Below, piece after piece: positions 33,183 through 41,607 of a stretch of 64,000 nt of DNA. The translations under genes and the position numbers were made by a program. Under the pieces are notes generated by a model that was not told the DNA's origin, did not search any database, and saw nothing but the letters and a program-made list of their open reading frames with translations. The stretch is from Actinocatenispora sp963815125 (GTDB lineage: Bacteria; Actinomycetota; Actinomycetes; Mycobacteriales; Micromonosporaceae): contig CAWFFM010000010.1 in NCBI GenBank assembly GCA_963815125.1, positions 62,001-126,000 of the forward strand, in the 5' to 3' direction. The number at the start of each line of letters is the position of its first letter. Position 1 is the stretch's first letter.

Positions 33183-35690
33183 CTACAACCTGCGGCGGAT
33201 CAGTCTCGCCGGCGGAATGCGGATGACCTGCGCATCGGCGGAGATAGAGGGCGCGAGTTCGCCGCCACGGTCCAGGATGTCGCGCAGGCGGTCGGCCGGC
33301 ACAGGGCGGCTGAACAGGTGACCCTGCGCGGTGGAGCAGCCCAGTTCGAACAGGGTGGCCCGCTGCTGCTGGCTCTCCACGCCTTCGGCGACGACGGCCA
33401 GGTCGAGGCTGCGGCCGAGGTCGATGGTGCTGCGTACGACGGCTGCCGACTCCGCGGACGAGACGAGCCCGGCGATGAAGCTGCGGTCGATCTTGAGTTC
33501 GTCGACGGGTACCCGGGCCAGCATGGACAGCGAGGAGGTGCCGGTGCCGAAGTCGTCGAGCGCGATCCGGATGCCCAGTTCGCGGAGGGCGAGCAGGATG
33601 TCGTCGACGACGTCGAGCCGGTTCAGGTTGAGGCTCTCGGTGAGTTCGAGGGTGACCTGCTGGGCGGGTACGTCGTAGTGCGCGAGCCGGCCCGCGACCA
33701 GCTGCGGGAAGTCGGGGTCGAGCAGGCTGCGTGGTGACACGTTGACGGAGATGCCGACGGGATGCCCGGCGGCCTGCCAGGTCTGCGTCGCGGACAGCGC
33801 GGCGTCGAGGATGACCTCGGTGAACGCGGGCAGCAGGCCGGAGCGTTCGATGGCGGTGAGGAACCGGTGCGGGCTGAGGTCCCCGCGGTACGGGTGCTGC
33901 CAGCGGGCCAGCGCCTCGGCCGCGATGACTCCCCCGGTGTTGAGGTCGACGATGGGCTGGAAATGCACGGCGAACTGGTCGTCGGCGAGGGCGGCGTGCA
34001 GGTCACCGCCGAGGGCCAGCCGTCCCACGTCGGCGGTGTCCTGGGCGCGGACGTACTGGTGCAGCCGGATTCCTTCGCGTTTCGCCTGGTACATGGCGAC
34101 GTCGGCACGACGGAGCAGCTCCTCGACGCCGCCGTGGTTGGCGGCGAGCGCGACTCCGGCGCTGCCGCTGACGTTGATCCGGATGCCGTCGACCTCGATG
34201 GGCGGGTCGAGGGTGGCGAGCATCTGCCGGGACCGGTGTACGGCCAGCGCCGGCGCGGCGAGGCCGACGAACAGGACGGCGAACTCGTCGCCGCCGAGGC
34301 GTACCACGAGGTCGTCGGATCCGGAGGCGGCGGCGAGCCGTCGGGCGATGGTCTGCAGGACCTCGTCGCCGGCGAGGTGCCCGAGCGTGTCGTTGATCTC
34401 CTTGAAGTGGTCCAGGTCGATCAGGACCATCGCGTGGGTGCCGCGCAGGGGCTGCTGCTGGAGGATCTGATCGCCGTAGCCGAGCAGGTGGCGGCGGTTG
34501 GCGAGACCGGTGAGCGGGTCCGACGCCGCGTCGTGTGCGTGCCGGGCGGCCTGCTGCTGGGCTTCGGCGAACGCGTACGCGTTGCGCAGCGCGGTGCCGA
34601 GCGCGGCGGCGAAGGTCTGCAGCGCGTACCGCTCGCTCTCCTGCAGCCGTACCCGGCCGAAGAAGCGGAGGGTGAGTTCGCCGGGACCGGTGGGGGTGGT
34701 CTCCGCGGTGTCGTCTGTGTCGGGGCGCTGCCGGCCGAGGGGCACCACGATGGTCTCGCCGCTGCGGGCGGGTGGCGCCTCGTCCCGGCGGCCGGCCCAG
34801 CTGATCTCCCGGTGCCCACCCCGGACCAGCCCGTCGTCCTCGTTGCCGAGTCGTACCAGGATCTCCACCTCGTCGGCGGAGAACAGGGTGGCTGCGCTGG
34901 TCACCGCGACCCGCAGGACCGCCTCCAGGTCGACGGCGCTGAACTGGTCGGTGGCCGCGGCGATGCGCTGCCACAGGGCCCGTTCGCTGCGGGTCCGGAT
35001 CCTGTTCCGGTTGACCAGGTGCAGACACAGCACCAGCGGCGGCATGATCAGCAGGAGCAGCGGGTCGAGCCCGACGATGCCCAGTACGGCGAACGCGACC
35101 GCGATGCTGCCGCCGAGCGGGATGACCCAGACCTGCCATGCCTGCAGAACGAGTCGGGGTACGGGTGCCCCGGTGGCGAGCGCGATGGCGACGGTCACCG
35201 ACACGTTGGCGACGAGTACGAATACCCCGGTCGCCACGATGAGCGCGACGAGACCGCGCACGGTGAATGGTTGTACGGTGTCCCCGGCTATCGCCCGGCA
35301 CACGACCGCGGCGACCGCCACCGACACTATTTGTTTACTGACGTTGAAGGCCGCTTTTCCGGGCGCTGACCGGAACGCGATCTCGGAAAGAATCTTTCCT
35401 ATCGTCGCGAAGAGCAGGACCTCGCCGCTGGATGCCAATGCGAGGCCGATCAGCACCGCAGCCTCACCCCAGTTGAGGGCGAGCTTCTGACTACGGAACC
35501 GGATCTCCAGTGCGGTCAACCCGGCACCGAGGTAGACCGCGATCAGGCACCCTGCCTCCCAGGCAGGCACCGGGGTCGCGGTGGGCCAGCTCGACAGCGC
35601 CACGAGCAGGACGCAACCGGCCAGCACCGCGTACCCCGCGATGTAGCGGGTCAGACGCGGGTTGGTGCTTTCCGCCTTCTTCTGACTCAC
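33183..35690 (-). CDS. Membrane-anchored GGDEF-EAL protein (c-di-GMP turnover)
   Basis: This 835-residue protein has six to eight N-terminal membrane helices (residues 1-230), a GAF-like linker domain (about 240-385), a GGDEF domain with an intact active site (LGGDEFAVLF) and a C-terminal EAL domain with AEALARWQHP, ELTESLNLN, IALDDFGTGTSSL, LKIDRSF and VVAEGVES, so the phosphodiesterase residues are also intact. It may make and break c-di-GMP. The GTG start has only a weak Shine-Dalgarno site, whereas four tiny frames upstream have strong ones. The leader could therefore control its translation. Confidence 0.93.
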   Translation of the reverse strand: MSQKKAESTNPRLTRYIAGYAVLAGCVLLVALSSWPTATPVPAWEAGCLIAVYLGAGLTALEIRFRSQKLALNWGEAAVLIGLALASSGEVLLFATIGKILSEIAFRSAPGKAAFNVSKQIVSVAVAAVVCRAIAGDTVQPFTVRGLVALIVATGVFVLVANVSVTVAIALATGAPVPRLVLQAWQVWVIPLGGSIAVAFAVLGIVGLDPLLLLIMPPLVLCLHLVNRNRIRTRSERALWQRIAAATDQFSAVDLEAVLRVAVTSAATLFSADEVEILVRLGNEDDGLVRGGHREISWAGRRDEAPPARSGETIVVPLGRQRPDTDDTAETTPTGPGELTLRFFGRVRLQESERYALQTFAAALGTALRNAYAFAEAQQQAARHAHDAASDPLTGLANRRHLLGYGDQILQQQPLRGTHAMVLIDLDHFKEINDTLGHLAGDEVLQTIARRLAAASGSDDLVVRLGGDEFAVLFVGLAAPALAVHRSRQMLATLDPPIEVDGIRINVSGSAGVALAANHGGVEELLRRADVAMYQAKREGIRLHQYVRAQDTADVGRLALGGDLHAALADDQFAVHFQPIVDLNTGGVIAAEALARWQHPYRGDLSPHRFLTAIERSGLLPAFTEVILDAALSATQTWQAAGHPVGISVNVSPRSLLDPDFPQLVAGRLAHYDVPAQQVTLELTESLNLNRLDVVDDILLALRELGIRIALDDFGTGTSSLSMLARVPVDELKIDRSFIAGLVSSAESAAVVRSTIDLGRSLDLAVVAEGVESQQQRATLFELGCSTAQGHLFSRPVPADRLRDILDRGGELAPSISADAQVIRIPPARLIRRRL

Positions 35691-35758
35691 GGAGACCTGG
35701 CCGATGTAGGTGTGTCAGGGCATCCCAACCATACGCCACACCGGTTCCGACTGTGAGC

Positions 35759-35782
35759 TTAGTGCCAGTCGAATTCACGCAT
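35759..35782 (-). CDS. Tiny ORF copy 1 encoding MREFDWH
   Basis: Seven codons and TAA encode Met-Arg-Glu-Phe-Asp-Trp-His. AGGAGG (complement of 35790-35795) is seven bases upstream. It differs from the other copies by CGT instead of CGC for Arg and by a TAA stop, yet the peptide is unchanged. It is the copy nearest to the GGDEF-EAL start, 68 bases away. Confidence 0.6.
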   Translation of the reverse strand: MREFDWH

Positions 35783-35819
35783 CGGTACACCTCCTCACAA
35801 ATAGCGCCAACAAAGGAAG

Positions 35820-35843
35820 TCAGTGCCAGTCGAATTCGCGCAC
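35820..35843 (-). CDS. Tiny ORF copy 2 encoding (V/M)REFDWH
   Basis: GTG start, then Arg-Glu-Phe-Asp-Trp-His and TGA. AGGAGG (complement of 35852-35857) is eight bases upstream. It is 37 bases upstream of copy 1. Confidence 0.6.
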   Translation of the reverse strand: MREFDWH

Positions 35844-35884
35844 GGGTAACGCCTCCTCGGTGATAACGACGGCCATGGACATCG

Positions 35885-35908
35885 TCAGTGCCAGTCGAAT
35901 TCGCGCAT
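35885..35908 (-). CDS. Tiny ORF copy 3 encoding MREFDWH
   Basis: ATG start, the same heptapeptide and TGA. AGGAGG (complement of 35917-35922) is eight bases upstream. It lies 41 bases upstream of copy 2. The frame extends open upstream through a 33-bp repeat, but the Shine-Dalgarno site points to this ATG. Confidence 0.6.
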   Translation of the reverse strand: MREFDWH

Positions 35909-35948
35909 CTCGAACACCTCCTCCCGGGCTGCGTGCGGCCCGACAGAT

Positions 35949-36031
35949 GTGCCGGCAGGGTCCGGGCCGGCAGAAATGGCGGTGCCGGCAGGGTCCGGGC
36001 CGGCAGAAGCGGCGGTGCCAGCAGGGCCGGG
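35949..36031. repeat. 33-bp tandem repeat, 2.5 copies, between tiny ORFs 3 and 4
   Basis: Units begin at 35949, 35982 and 36015 (last one partial); each starts GTGCCGGCAGGGTCCGGG. They separate tiny frames 3 and 4. The period is a multiple of three, but no convincing start serves them. Confidence 0.85.
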
Positions 36032-36035
36032 TGGC

Positions 36036-36059
36036 TCAGTGCCAGTCGAATTCGCGCAT
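36036..36059 (-). CDS. Tiny ORF copy 4 encoding MREFDWH
   Basis: ATG start, the same heptapeptide and TGA. The upstream Shine-Dalgarno is GAGGGGG rather than AGGAGG. It is the first copy in the direction of transcription and lies 128 bases upstream of copy 3. The following 36060-36575 stretch, up to moaC, holds no gene that I can support. Confidence 0.55.
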   Translation of the reverse strand: MREFDWH

Positions 36060-36575
36060 CCGGGCCACCCCCTCTCGACGCCGAGATCGCCGGGGAGCAA
36101 CCGGCGTGGGCAGGGGGTGTACCGCGTTCCCGCACCGGCACCGGAGGTACGACCGACGGTTCGACCGCGAGGTGTGCCCTCGCGGTGCAGGTGCCTCCCA
36201 CGTCGTCATACCGCGCCTCCACGGACGATGCACACGGGCTGCCGGTGGCGGGGGGCCGGCGAACGGGCGACCACGGTCGCTGCACTGGCACTCGCCGCCG
36301 GCGGGTGCGACGGAGGAACATCGCCAGAATAGAGAGGCATCGATGGCGCGGCTATTCCGAACTGCTCGGTACAGGCATTTTGTTCCAGTAAATTGCCGAC
36401 TGAGCGAACCGGTATGAGGTAACCGGATCCGGCCACTGTTGTGCGATTTCCGGTCCCGATCCCTTCCGGTACAACGCGTCGGGCCCGACGAGAATTGCAT
36501 GTCGTGAGCATTCAAACACGATCGGTGTTCGCACGGCCCGGTCCTGTGCCGGCATCGACTGCGTAGGCTCGGACC

Positions 36576-37097
36576 GTGACCGAGCAGAGCACGCGTACCG
36601 GCCCGGCGGGCGCCGGACTGACCCATGTGGACGAGACCGGCGCGGCCCGGATGGTGGACGTGTCCGGCAAGGACGTCACCGCGCGGAGTGCGACAGCGGC
36701 CGGCCTTCTGCGGACCACGCCCGACGTCATCGAACTGCTCCGGTCCGACGGTCTGCCCAAGGGCGACGCGCTGGGTGTCGCCCGGATCGCCGCGATCATG
36801 GCGGCGAAACGCACACCCGACCTCGTACCGCTCTGCCATCCCATCGCCATACACGGCGTGGCGGTCAGTCTGGTTGCACGGCAGTCGACGGTGGACATCG
36901 AGGTGACCGTACGGACCGCGGACCGTACCGGGGTCGAGATGGAGGCACTGACCGCCGTGGCCGCGGCCGGCCTGGCCCTGGTGGACATGGTGAAGGCGGT
37001 GGACCCGGCGGCCAGCATCGACGCGGTCCGGGTGCTGCGCAAGGACGGCGGGAAGACCGGCAGCTGGGTACGACCGAGCGGGGAGGCGGGCAACTGA
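36576..37097 (+). CDS. moaC: Cyclic pyranopterin monophosphate synthase
   Basis: MoaC completes the conversion of the MoaA product into cyclic pyranopterin monophosphate in molybdenum cofactor synthesis. This 173-residue protein has GAARMVDVSGKDVTARSA, the active-site PLCHPIAIHGV, TADRTGVEMEALTAVAAAGL and the MVKAVD motif with the catalytic lysine. It starts with GTG. Its TGA shares bases with the ATG of the next gene (TGATG), showing translational coupling. Confidence 0.96.
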   Translation: MTEQSTRTGPAGAGLTHVDETGAARMVDVSGKDVTARSATAAGLLRTTPDVIELLRSDGLPKGDALGVARIAAIMAAKRTPDLVPLCHPIAIHGVAVSLVARQSTVDIEVTVRTADRTGVEMEALTAVAAAGLALVDMVKAVDPAASIDAVRVLRKDGGKTGSWVRPSGEAGN

Positions 37098-38857
37098 TGG
37101 GTGACTTCCAGGCGCGGGTGATCGTCGCGTCGAACCGGGCCTCGGCCGGCATCTATCCGGACACGAGTGGTCCGGTCCTGGTGGACGGGCTGCGGGCGTT
37201 GGGCGCACGGGTCGGCGACCCGGTCGTGGTCGCGGACGGTGAACCGGTCGAGCAGGCACTGCGCGGCGCCGTGGCGGCAGGCTGCGACCTCGTCGTCACC
37301 AGCGGCGGCACCGGAGTGTCGCCGACCGACCGGACACCCGAGATGACCTGTCGGGTGCTCGACTACGAGATTCCCGGCATCGCCGAGGCCCTGCGGGCGT
37401 ACGGGGCGACCAAGGTCCCGGCCGCAGCACTGTCCCGGGGGACCGCAGGGGTGGCCGGCCGGACGCTGGTGGTGAACCTGGCCGGATCGCGGGGTGCGGC
37501 GACCGATGGCCTGGCGGTGCTCGGCCCGATCCTGACCCACGCGCTGGACCAGCTGCGCGGCGGTGACCATCCGGGTGGGGCCGGGCAGCCGACGGTCGCG
37601 CCGACACACGAACCGACCGCAGAGCTGCCGGGCGGGCCGGGGTCGCACAACGGCCGACTGGTGAAACCGGACTGGGACACGGCCCGCAGTGCGGCACACG
37701 CAGCCGGCAGTACCGGTCCGGAACCCGTACTCCTCCCATTGTCCGATGTGGACGGGTCTACGTTGGCGGCGCCGTTGCGTACCAGGACCGCCCTTCCTGC
37801 CTTCCCGACCTCCAGTGTGGACGGTTATGCGGTGGCCGGCAGCGGGCCCTGGAAGGTGACGGGACGGATGCTGGCCGGCCAGTCGGCCGGCCAACTGCAC
37901 GCCGGCACCGCGGTGGAGATCGCCACCGGTGCGATGGTGCCGTCCGGCGCCGAGTTCGTGATCCGGTTGGAGGACAGCACCCGCAACGGTGACGGCACGG
38001 TGACCGGTAGGCCACGCAACCGTCCCTCCCCCGAATGGCGACTGCCCGGGGAGGAGGCGGGCGCGGACGAGGAACTGCTGCCGGCCGGCACCCCGGTGAC
38101 GCCCGGGGTGATCGGCGTCGCCGCCCAGTGCGGCCACGACACACTGCTGGTACGGCGCCCACCCAGAGCGACGTTGCTGGTGTTCGGCGACGAACTGGCA
38201 ACCTCCGGAATACCCGGCAACGGGAGGGTGCGTGACTCCCTCGGCCCCCAACTGCCCGGCTGGCTGAACCGGATCGGGGCGCGGTGCGTGGCCAGTGGCC
38301 CGTCGGCGCCGGTTGCGGACACCCTGGAGGCGCACGTCGCGGCGATCCGGGCGGCCGCGGCCGGTGCCGAACTGATCTGTACCACCGGCGGGACGATGCG
38401 CGGCCCGGTCGACCATCTGCATCCGGCACTCGCCGAGCTGGGCGCTGAGTACATTGTGGACACTGTGGCGGTCCGGCCGGGCTATCCGATGCTGCTGGCG
38501 AAACTGCCCGGTGGACGGTTCCTCGCCGGGCTCCCGGGCAATCCACAGTCCGCGGTGATCGGGCTGCTCTCACTGGTCTGGCCGCTGGTGGCCGGCCTGT
38601 CCGGACGGGAGCTGCCCGGGTTGCAGCTGGTCCGGTTGGGCGCCGAGGTCTCCGGCCGTGGCGACGACACCCATCTGGTACTCGCCCGCATCGAACGCGA
38701 CGGCTGCGCCTATCCACTGTCACACAACGGATCGGCGATGCTGCGGGGGGTGGCGCGGGCGGACGGGTTCGTCATCGTCCGCCCGGGCGGGACCGGGCAG
38801 GTCGGCTCCATGGTGGAGCTGCTGCCCTTCCCGTTGCGGACCGGGGAGCGACCATGA
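37097..38857 (+). CDS. moeA: MogA-MoeA fusion (molybdopterin adenylyltransferase / molybdenumtransferase)
   Basis: This 586-residue protein joins two steps of molybdate insertion. Residues 1-165 form a MogA/MoaB domain (VIVASNRASAGIYPDTSGPVL, VVTSGGTGVSPTDRTPE, NLAGSRGA). Residues from about 190 form MoeA: the SSVDGYAV start, IATGAMVPSGAEFVIR, a GDEL motif (VFGDELA), ICTTGGTMRG and LPGNPQSAVIGL, with the C-terminal beta domain. MogA adenylates molybdopterin and MoeA inserts molybdate, so the fusion may channel the intermediate, as in eukaryotic gephyrin and Cnx1. It overlaps moaC and moaE. Confidence 0.93.
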   Translation: MGDFQARVIVASNRASAGIYPDTSGPVLVDGLRALGARVGDPVVVADGEPVEQALRGAVAAGCDLVVTSGGTGVSPTDRTPEMTCRVLDYEIPGIAEALRAYGATKVPAAALSRGTAGVAGRTLVVNLAGSRGAATDGLAVLGPILTHALDQLRGGDHPGGAGQPTVAPTHEPTAELPGGPGSHNGRLVKPDWDTARSAAHAAGSTGPEPVLLPLSDVDGSTLAAPLRTRTALPAFPTSSVDGYAVAGSGPWKVTGRMLAGQSAGQLHAGTAVEIATGAMVPSGAEFVIRLEDSTRNGDGTVTGRPRNRPSPEWRLPGEEAGADEELLPAGTPVTPGVIGVAAQCGHDTLLVRRPPRATLLVFGDELATSGIPGNGRVRDSLGPQLPGWLNRIGARCVASGPSAPVADTLEAHVAAIRAAAAGAELICTTGGTMRGPVDHLHPALAELGAEYIVDTVAVRPGYPMLLAKLPGGRFLAGLPGNPQSAVIGLLSLVWPLVAGLSGRELPGLQLVRLGAEVSGRGDDTHLVLARIERDGCAYPLSHNGSAMLRGVARADGFVIVRPGGTGQVGSMVELLPFPLRTGERP

Positions 38858-39297
38858 GCACCGGTCAGCAGACCGGCACCGTGGTACGGACCGAGGTGAC
38901 GTACGACGAACTGGTACCGGCCGACTACGAGCACGCGGTGTCCCGCCGGTCCGCCGGCGCGGTGGTGTCGTTCGCCGGCGTGGTCCGCGACCACGACGGT
39001 GGTCGGGTGGTACGGGAACTGACCTATGAGGCGCACCCCAGTGCGGCGGACGTACTGGCCCGGGTGGCCGCCGACCTGCTCGTGTCGGATCCGGCAGTAC
39101 AGGCGGTGGCGGTCGGGCACCGGGTGGGGCCATTGGCGATCGGGGACGCGGCGCTGGTGACCGCGGTGGCCTGCGCACACCGGGGCGCCGCGTTCGACGC
39201 CTGCCGGCGGCTGGTGGACGAGGTGAAGGCCCAGCTCCCGGTCTGGAAGCACCAGATCTTCGCGGACGGCACCGACGAGTGGGTCAACTGTCCGTGA
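38854..39297 (+). CDS. moaE: Molybdopterin synthase large subunit
   Basis: MoaE forms molybdopterin synthase with MoaD and turns cyclic pyranopterin monophosphate into molybdopterin. This 147-residue protein has SFAGVVRDHDGGRVVRELTYEAHP, the VGHRVGPLAIGDAALV strand and the active-site lysines in LVDEVKAQLPVWKHQIF. The start overlaps the moeA stop (ATGA). Its MoaD partner is 6 kb downstream with moaA. Confidence 0.95.
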   Translation: MSTGQQTGTVVRTEVTYDELVPADYEHAVSRRSAGAVVSFAGVVRDHDGGRVVRELTYEAHPSAADVLARVAADLLVSDPAVQAVAVGHRVGPLAIGDAALVTAVACAHRGAAFDACRRLVDEVKAQLPVWKHQIFADGTDEWVNCP

Positions 39298-39928
39298 CCG
39301 CAGGTCCACTGTGAACTGTCCTGCGTGGACCGCATCGGTTCCGGGCGCCGAGCCGGCACCCGGACCGGTGGCCGGCCGGTAAACTGTGCGGCAGTATGGT
39401 CGAACCCTGGATCAGCGCGAACCGCACGTTTGCCGGCGAGAACCGGCACTCGGCGCACCGTCACGCGAACATCACGCTGGACAGTCGGAAATCTGACACT
39501 GCACCGCGTACTCCACCACCCGCTGTCGTTGTCGCACCCGGTGCGGCGTGCGCGGGCTTATGGTGTCGATGGCAGGCACGACATACTATTCGGCCAGCTG
39601 TCCGGCCCGCCCGGATACCGGAACGCCCCACAAGGGTCCGGTGCCCGGTAACGGCCGGAGACATGACGACCAGACCAGATACCCGACGACCGGATGCCGG
39701 AAGGCGTCCGGACAGCGGGAGGACGAGCGGAAGTCCGGGCTCCGCGCCGCGACCGTACGAGCGCGGAACGCAATCGGGCAGACTGGGTCCTACATATGTG
39801 CTGGTGCGGCGCGGGACAGGAACGTCCTCTCAGGACGGCAGGCCAAGAATCGGCGTGACTCCGGGGGCGGAGACACACCGGCACCATCACCCGGACCCAG
39901 GTCCGGGACGCATTTGGGGGGAACGCAG
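39298..39928. other. 631-base intergenic region without a supported gene
   Basis: No frame here has the third-position GC bias of the neighbouring genes. A plus-strand frame ending at 39932 uses AGA, CCA, CGA and GGA codons and is rejected. TACTAT at 39584-39589 could be a -10 element for the gene at 39929, which would give a leader of over 300 bases, long enough for a structured RNA. I recognise no riboswitch class in it. Confidence 0.5.
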
Positions 39929-40249
39929 ATGAACAGCATCGCGACGGAGCCTGTCGGTGGTTCGGTGGTCGGGTCGGTGCACGACGATCCGCCACTGATC
40001 ACCAGCGGGCTGATGGACGCCTACCGACGATGGTGGCAGTCCGTACAGAAGGTGCACAGCCTCCTCGAACTCGGTGGGGCACCGACCGGTCAGGTCACCC
40101 ACATCCTGGAGACCGAACGACGGACCCGGCAGGAGTACGCGGCGATGCTGCGCAGCTCGAACCGCCCGGTCGCCGAGTACCTGGACGACTACCTGGCGTT
40201 CCCGCCGCTGTGGCCGACGCCCGAGCCGCCGATCTCCTCGGCCGGCTGA
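39929..40249 (+). CDS. Hypothetical protein
   Basis: This 106-residue protein has a GGGGGG tract seven bases before the ATG and good codon bias. It is mostly helical, with LITSGLMDAYRRWWQSVQKVHSLLEL and LETERRTRQEYAAMLRSSNRPVAEYLDDYLAF, and has no signal peptide or membrane helix. I do not recognise the family. Its long upstream region suggests regulation at the RNA level. Confidence 0.65.
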   Translation: MNSIATEPVGGSVVGSVHDDPPLITSGLMDAYRRWWQSVQKVHSLLELGGAPTGQVTHILETERRTRQEYAAMLRSSNRPVAEYLDDYLAFPPLWPTPEPPISSAG

Positions 40250-40313
40250 TCGCGCGGTCCCAACGGTACGGGCGGAATGCGTGCCACCCGTACCGTCCGG
40301 CCCGCGGTGTCGT

Positions 40314-40763
40314 TCATCCGGCGACGGCGGCCAGCCGACGGTAGGTGCCGGATGCCAGGAACGGCGGTAACACCCGCTCGGTGACGTCGGACAGGGCAAG
40401 GCCGGCTACCCGGTCCACCGGTACGAAGTCCAACGCCTGCCCCTCGCCGAGCACCACGTCCTCGCCGGTGACCGGCAGTGCGGTGGCGTAGACATGCCAC
40501 TCGACGAGCCGGTCGGGCGTCGTACGGTCCGGGCTGGTGCCATGCCAGAGCAGCTCCATGTGCCCGTCGACGACCAGGCCGGTCTCCTCGGTCAGTTCCC
40601 GCCGGGCCGCGCCGTCCGGCGACTCGCCGGCCTCGATGTGCCCACCGGGCGGCGACCAGCAGTTCGGATCGGCACGCGCGTCCGCATCGCGGAGTTGCAG
40701 CAGTACCGCTCCCTGCCGACCCACCACCACGACCATCGCGATCCGGTGTCCGATGCTCGCCAT
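40314..40763 (-). CDS. NUDIX hydrolase
   Basis: This 149-residue protein has a complete Nudix box, GGHIEAGESPDGAARRELTEETGL, preceded by LRDADARADPNCWSPP. The family hydrolyses nucleoside diphosphates linked to another group, often as a cleansing enzyme; the specific substrate is not apparent. ATG at 40763 gives the usual short N-terminus. It converges with the hypothetical gene at 39929. Confidence 0.9.
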   Translation of the reverse strand: MASIGHRIAMVVVVGRQGAVLLQLRDADARADPNCWSPPGGHIEAGESPDGAARRELTEETGLVVDGHMELLWHGTSPDRTTPDRLVEWHVYATALPVTGEDVVLGEGQALDFVPVDRVAGLALSDVTERVLPPFLASGTYRRLAAVAG

Positions 40764-40910
40764 GGACCCGAAGCCTAGCCGATGATCACCCTGCAGAGCA
40801 GCGTTCCGTGGCGTGCCGACGACAGCCCGGCACACCGCGGGCGGTGCGCGCGCAGCTCAGGGCCTCGACAGCCGCACGGTCGACGCCCGGAGCTGGCACA
40901 GTCGGTCAGC

Positions 40911-41480
40911 TCAGAGCTTGCCGATCCGACGACCGACCGAGGCCGCGGTCGCGGCGGTGCGGGCCTGACGCCGGGCGGAACGGGCGGTACGACCGGCGCG
41001 CTGCCGGGCCCGGCCCACGCCCTTCGCGGCGTGATGGCCGGCATGCTCGGCGCGCCACCGCAGACCCGGCCGGCCCTGGGTGTCCACCGCCGCGAGCATC
41101 AGTCCGCCCACCAGCGCCAGGTTCTTCATGAAGTGGTTGCGCTGGTTCATCCGCTCCGCCGGGTCCTCGGCCCGCCAGAACGGATGCCCGACGACGGTGG
41201 TGGGCAGCAGCGAACCGATCAACCCGACGGCGGCGAGTCGGGGCGCTCTGCCGGTGGTCAGCAGCAGGCCACCGGCGATCTGTACCGCAGCATTGACGCG
41301 TACCAGGGCTTCCGGGCTGGTCGGCGCCCAGGGCGCGGACTTCTCCAGACGTGGGGCGATCCGCTCGCTGAGCGGGACCACCTTCTCGGCGGCGCGCTCC
41401 GGGTGTCGCAGAGTCCGGACGGCGCCGGCGACGAATACCGAGGCGAGCATGGCGTGGGCGAGCGTACGAACCGGTTTCAT
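40911..41480 (-). CDS. DoxX-family membrane protein
   Basis: This 189-residue protein has four predicted helices (MKPVRTLAHAMLASVFVAGA at the start, then LVRVNAAVQIAGGLLLTTG, RLAAVGLIGSLLPTTVV, and NLALVGGLMLAAVD) in the DoxX pattern, plus an Arg/Ala-rich C-terminal tail of 45 residues. DoxX proteins form small membrane redox-related complexes in some bacteria. No quinol oxidase gene is near. Confidence 0.8.
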   Translation of the reverse strand: MKPVRTLAHAMLASVFVAGAVRTLRHPERAAEKVVPLSERIAPRLEKSAPWAPTSPEALVRVNAAVQIAGGLLLTTGRAPRLAAVGLIGSLLPTTVVGHPFWRAEDPAERMNQRNHFMKNLALVGGLMLAAVDTQGRPGLRWRAEHAGHHAAKGVGRARQRAGRTARSARRQARTAATAASVGRRIGKL

Positions 41481-41607
41481 ACCAACGTCATACCTTCCCG
41501 GGACCACTTTCAACCTCGGATCCCGCAACCCCATGGCGTTGTGAGACTCCCCGCAGTGACCCAGGTGCTGACTGTTGTCCCCTGATGCGGCTACCGTATG
41601 TATTACT

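Noticed and set aside
35759..36059. CRISPR array
   Set aside because: Four 24-bp repeats have spacers of unequal length (37, 41 and 128 bases) and carry codon-level changes; no cas genes.
36228..36332. 34-codon frame with a lipoprotein-like stretch (ALALAAGGC)
   Set aside because: The mature part would be only a few residues, the Shine-Dalgarno site is weak, and it could be chance; at best a remnant.
39396..39932. Plus-strand frame of 178 codons ending over the start of the 39929 gene
   Set aside because: Codon use (AGA, CGA, CCA, GGA, low third-position GC) is unlike true genes here and no domain is visible.
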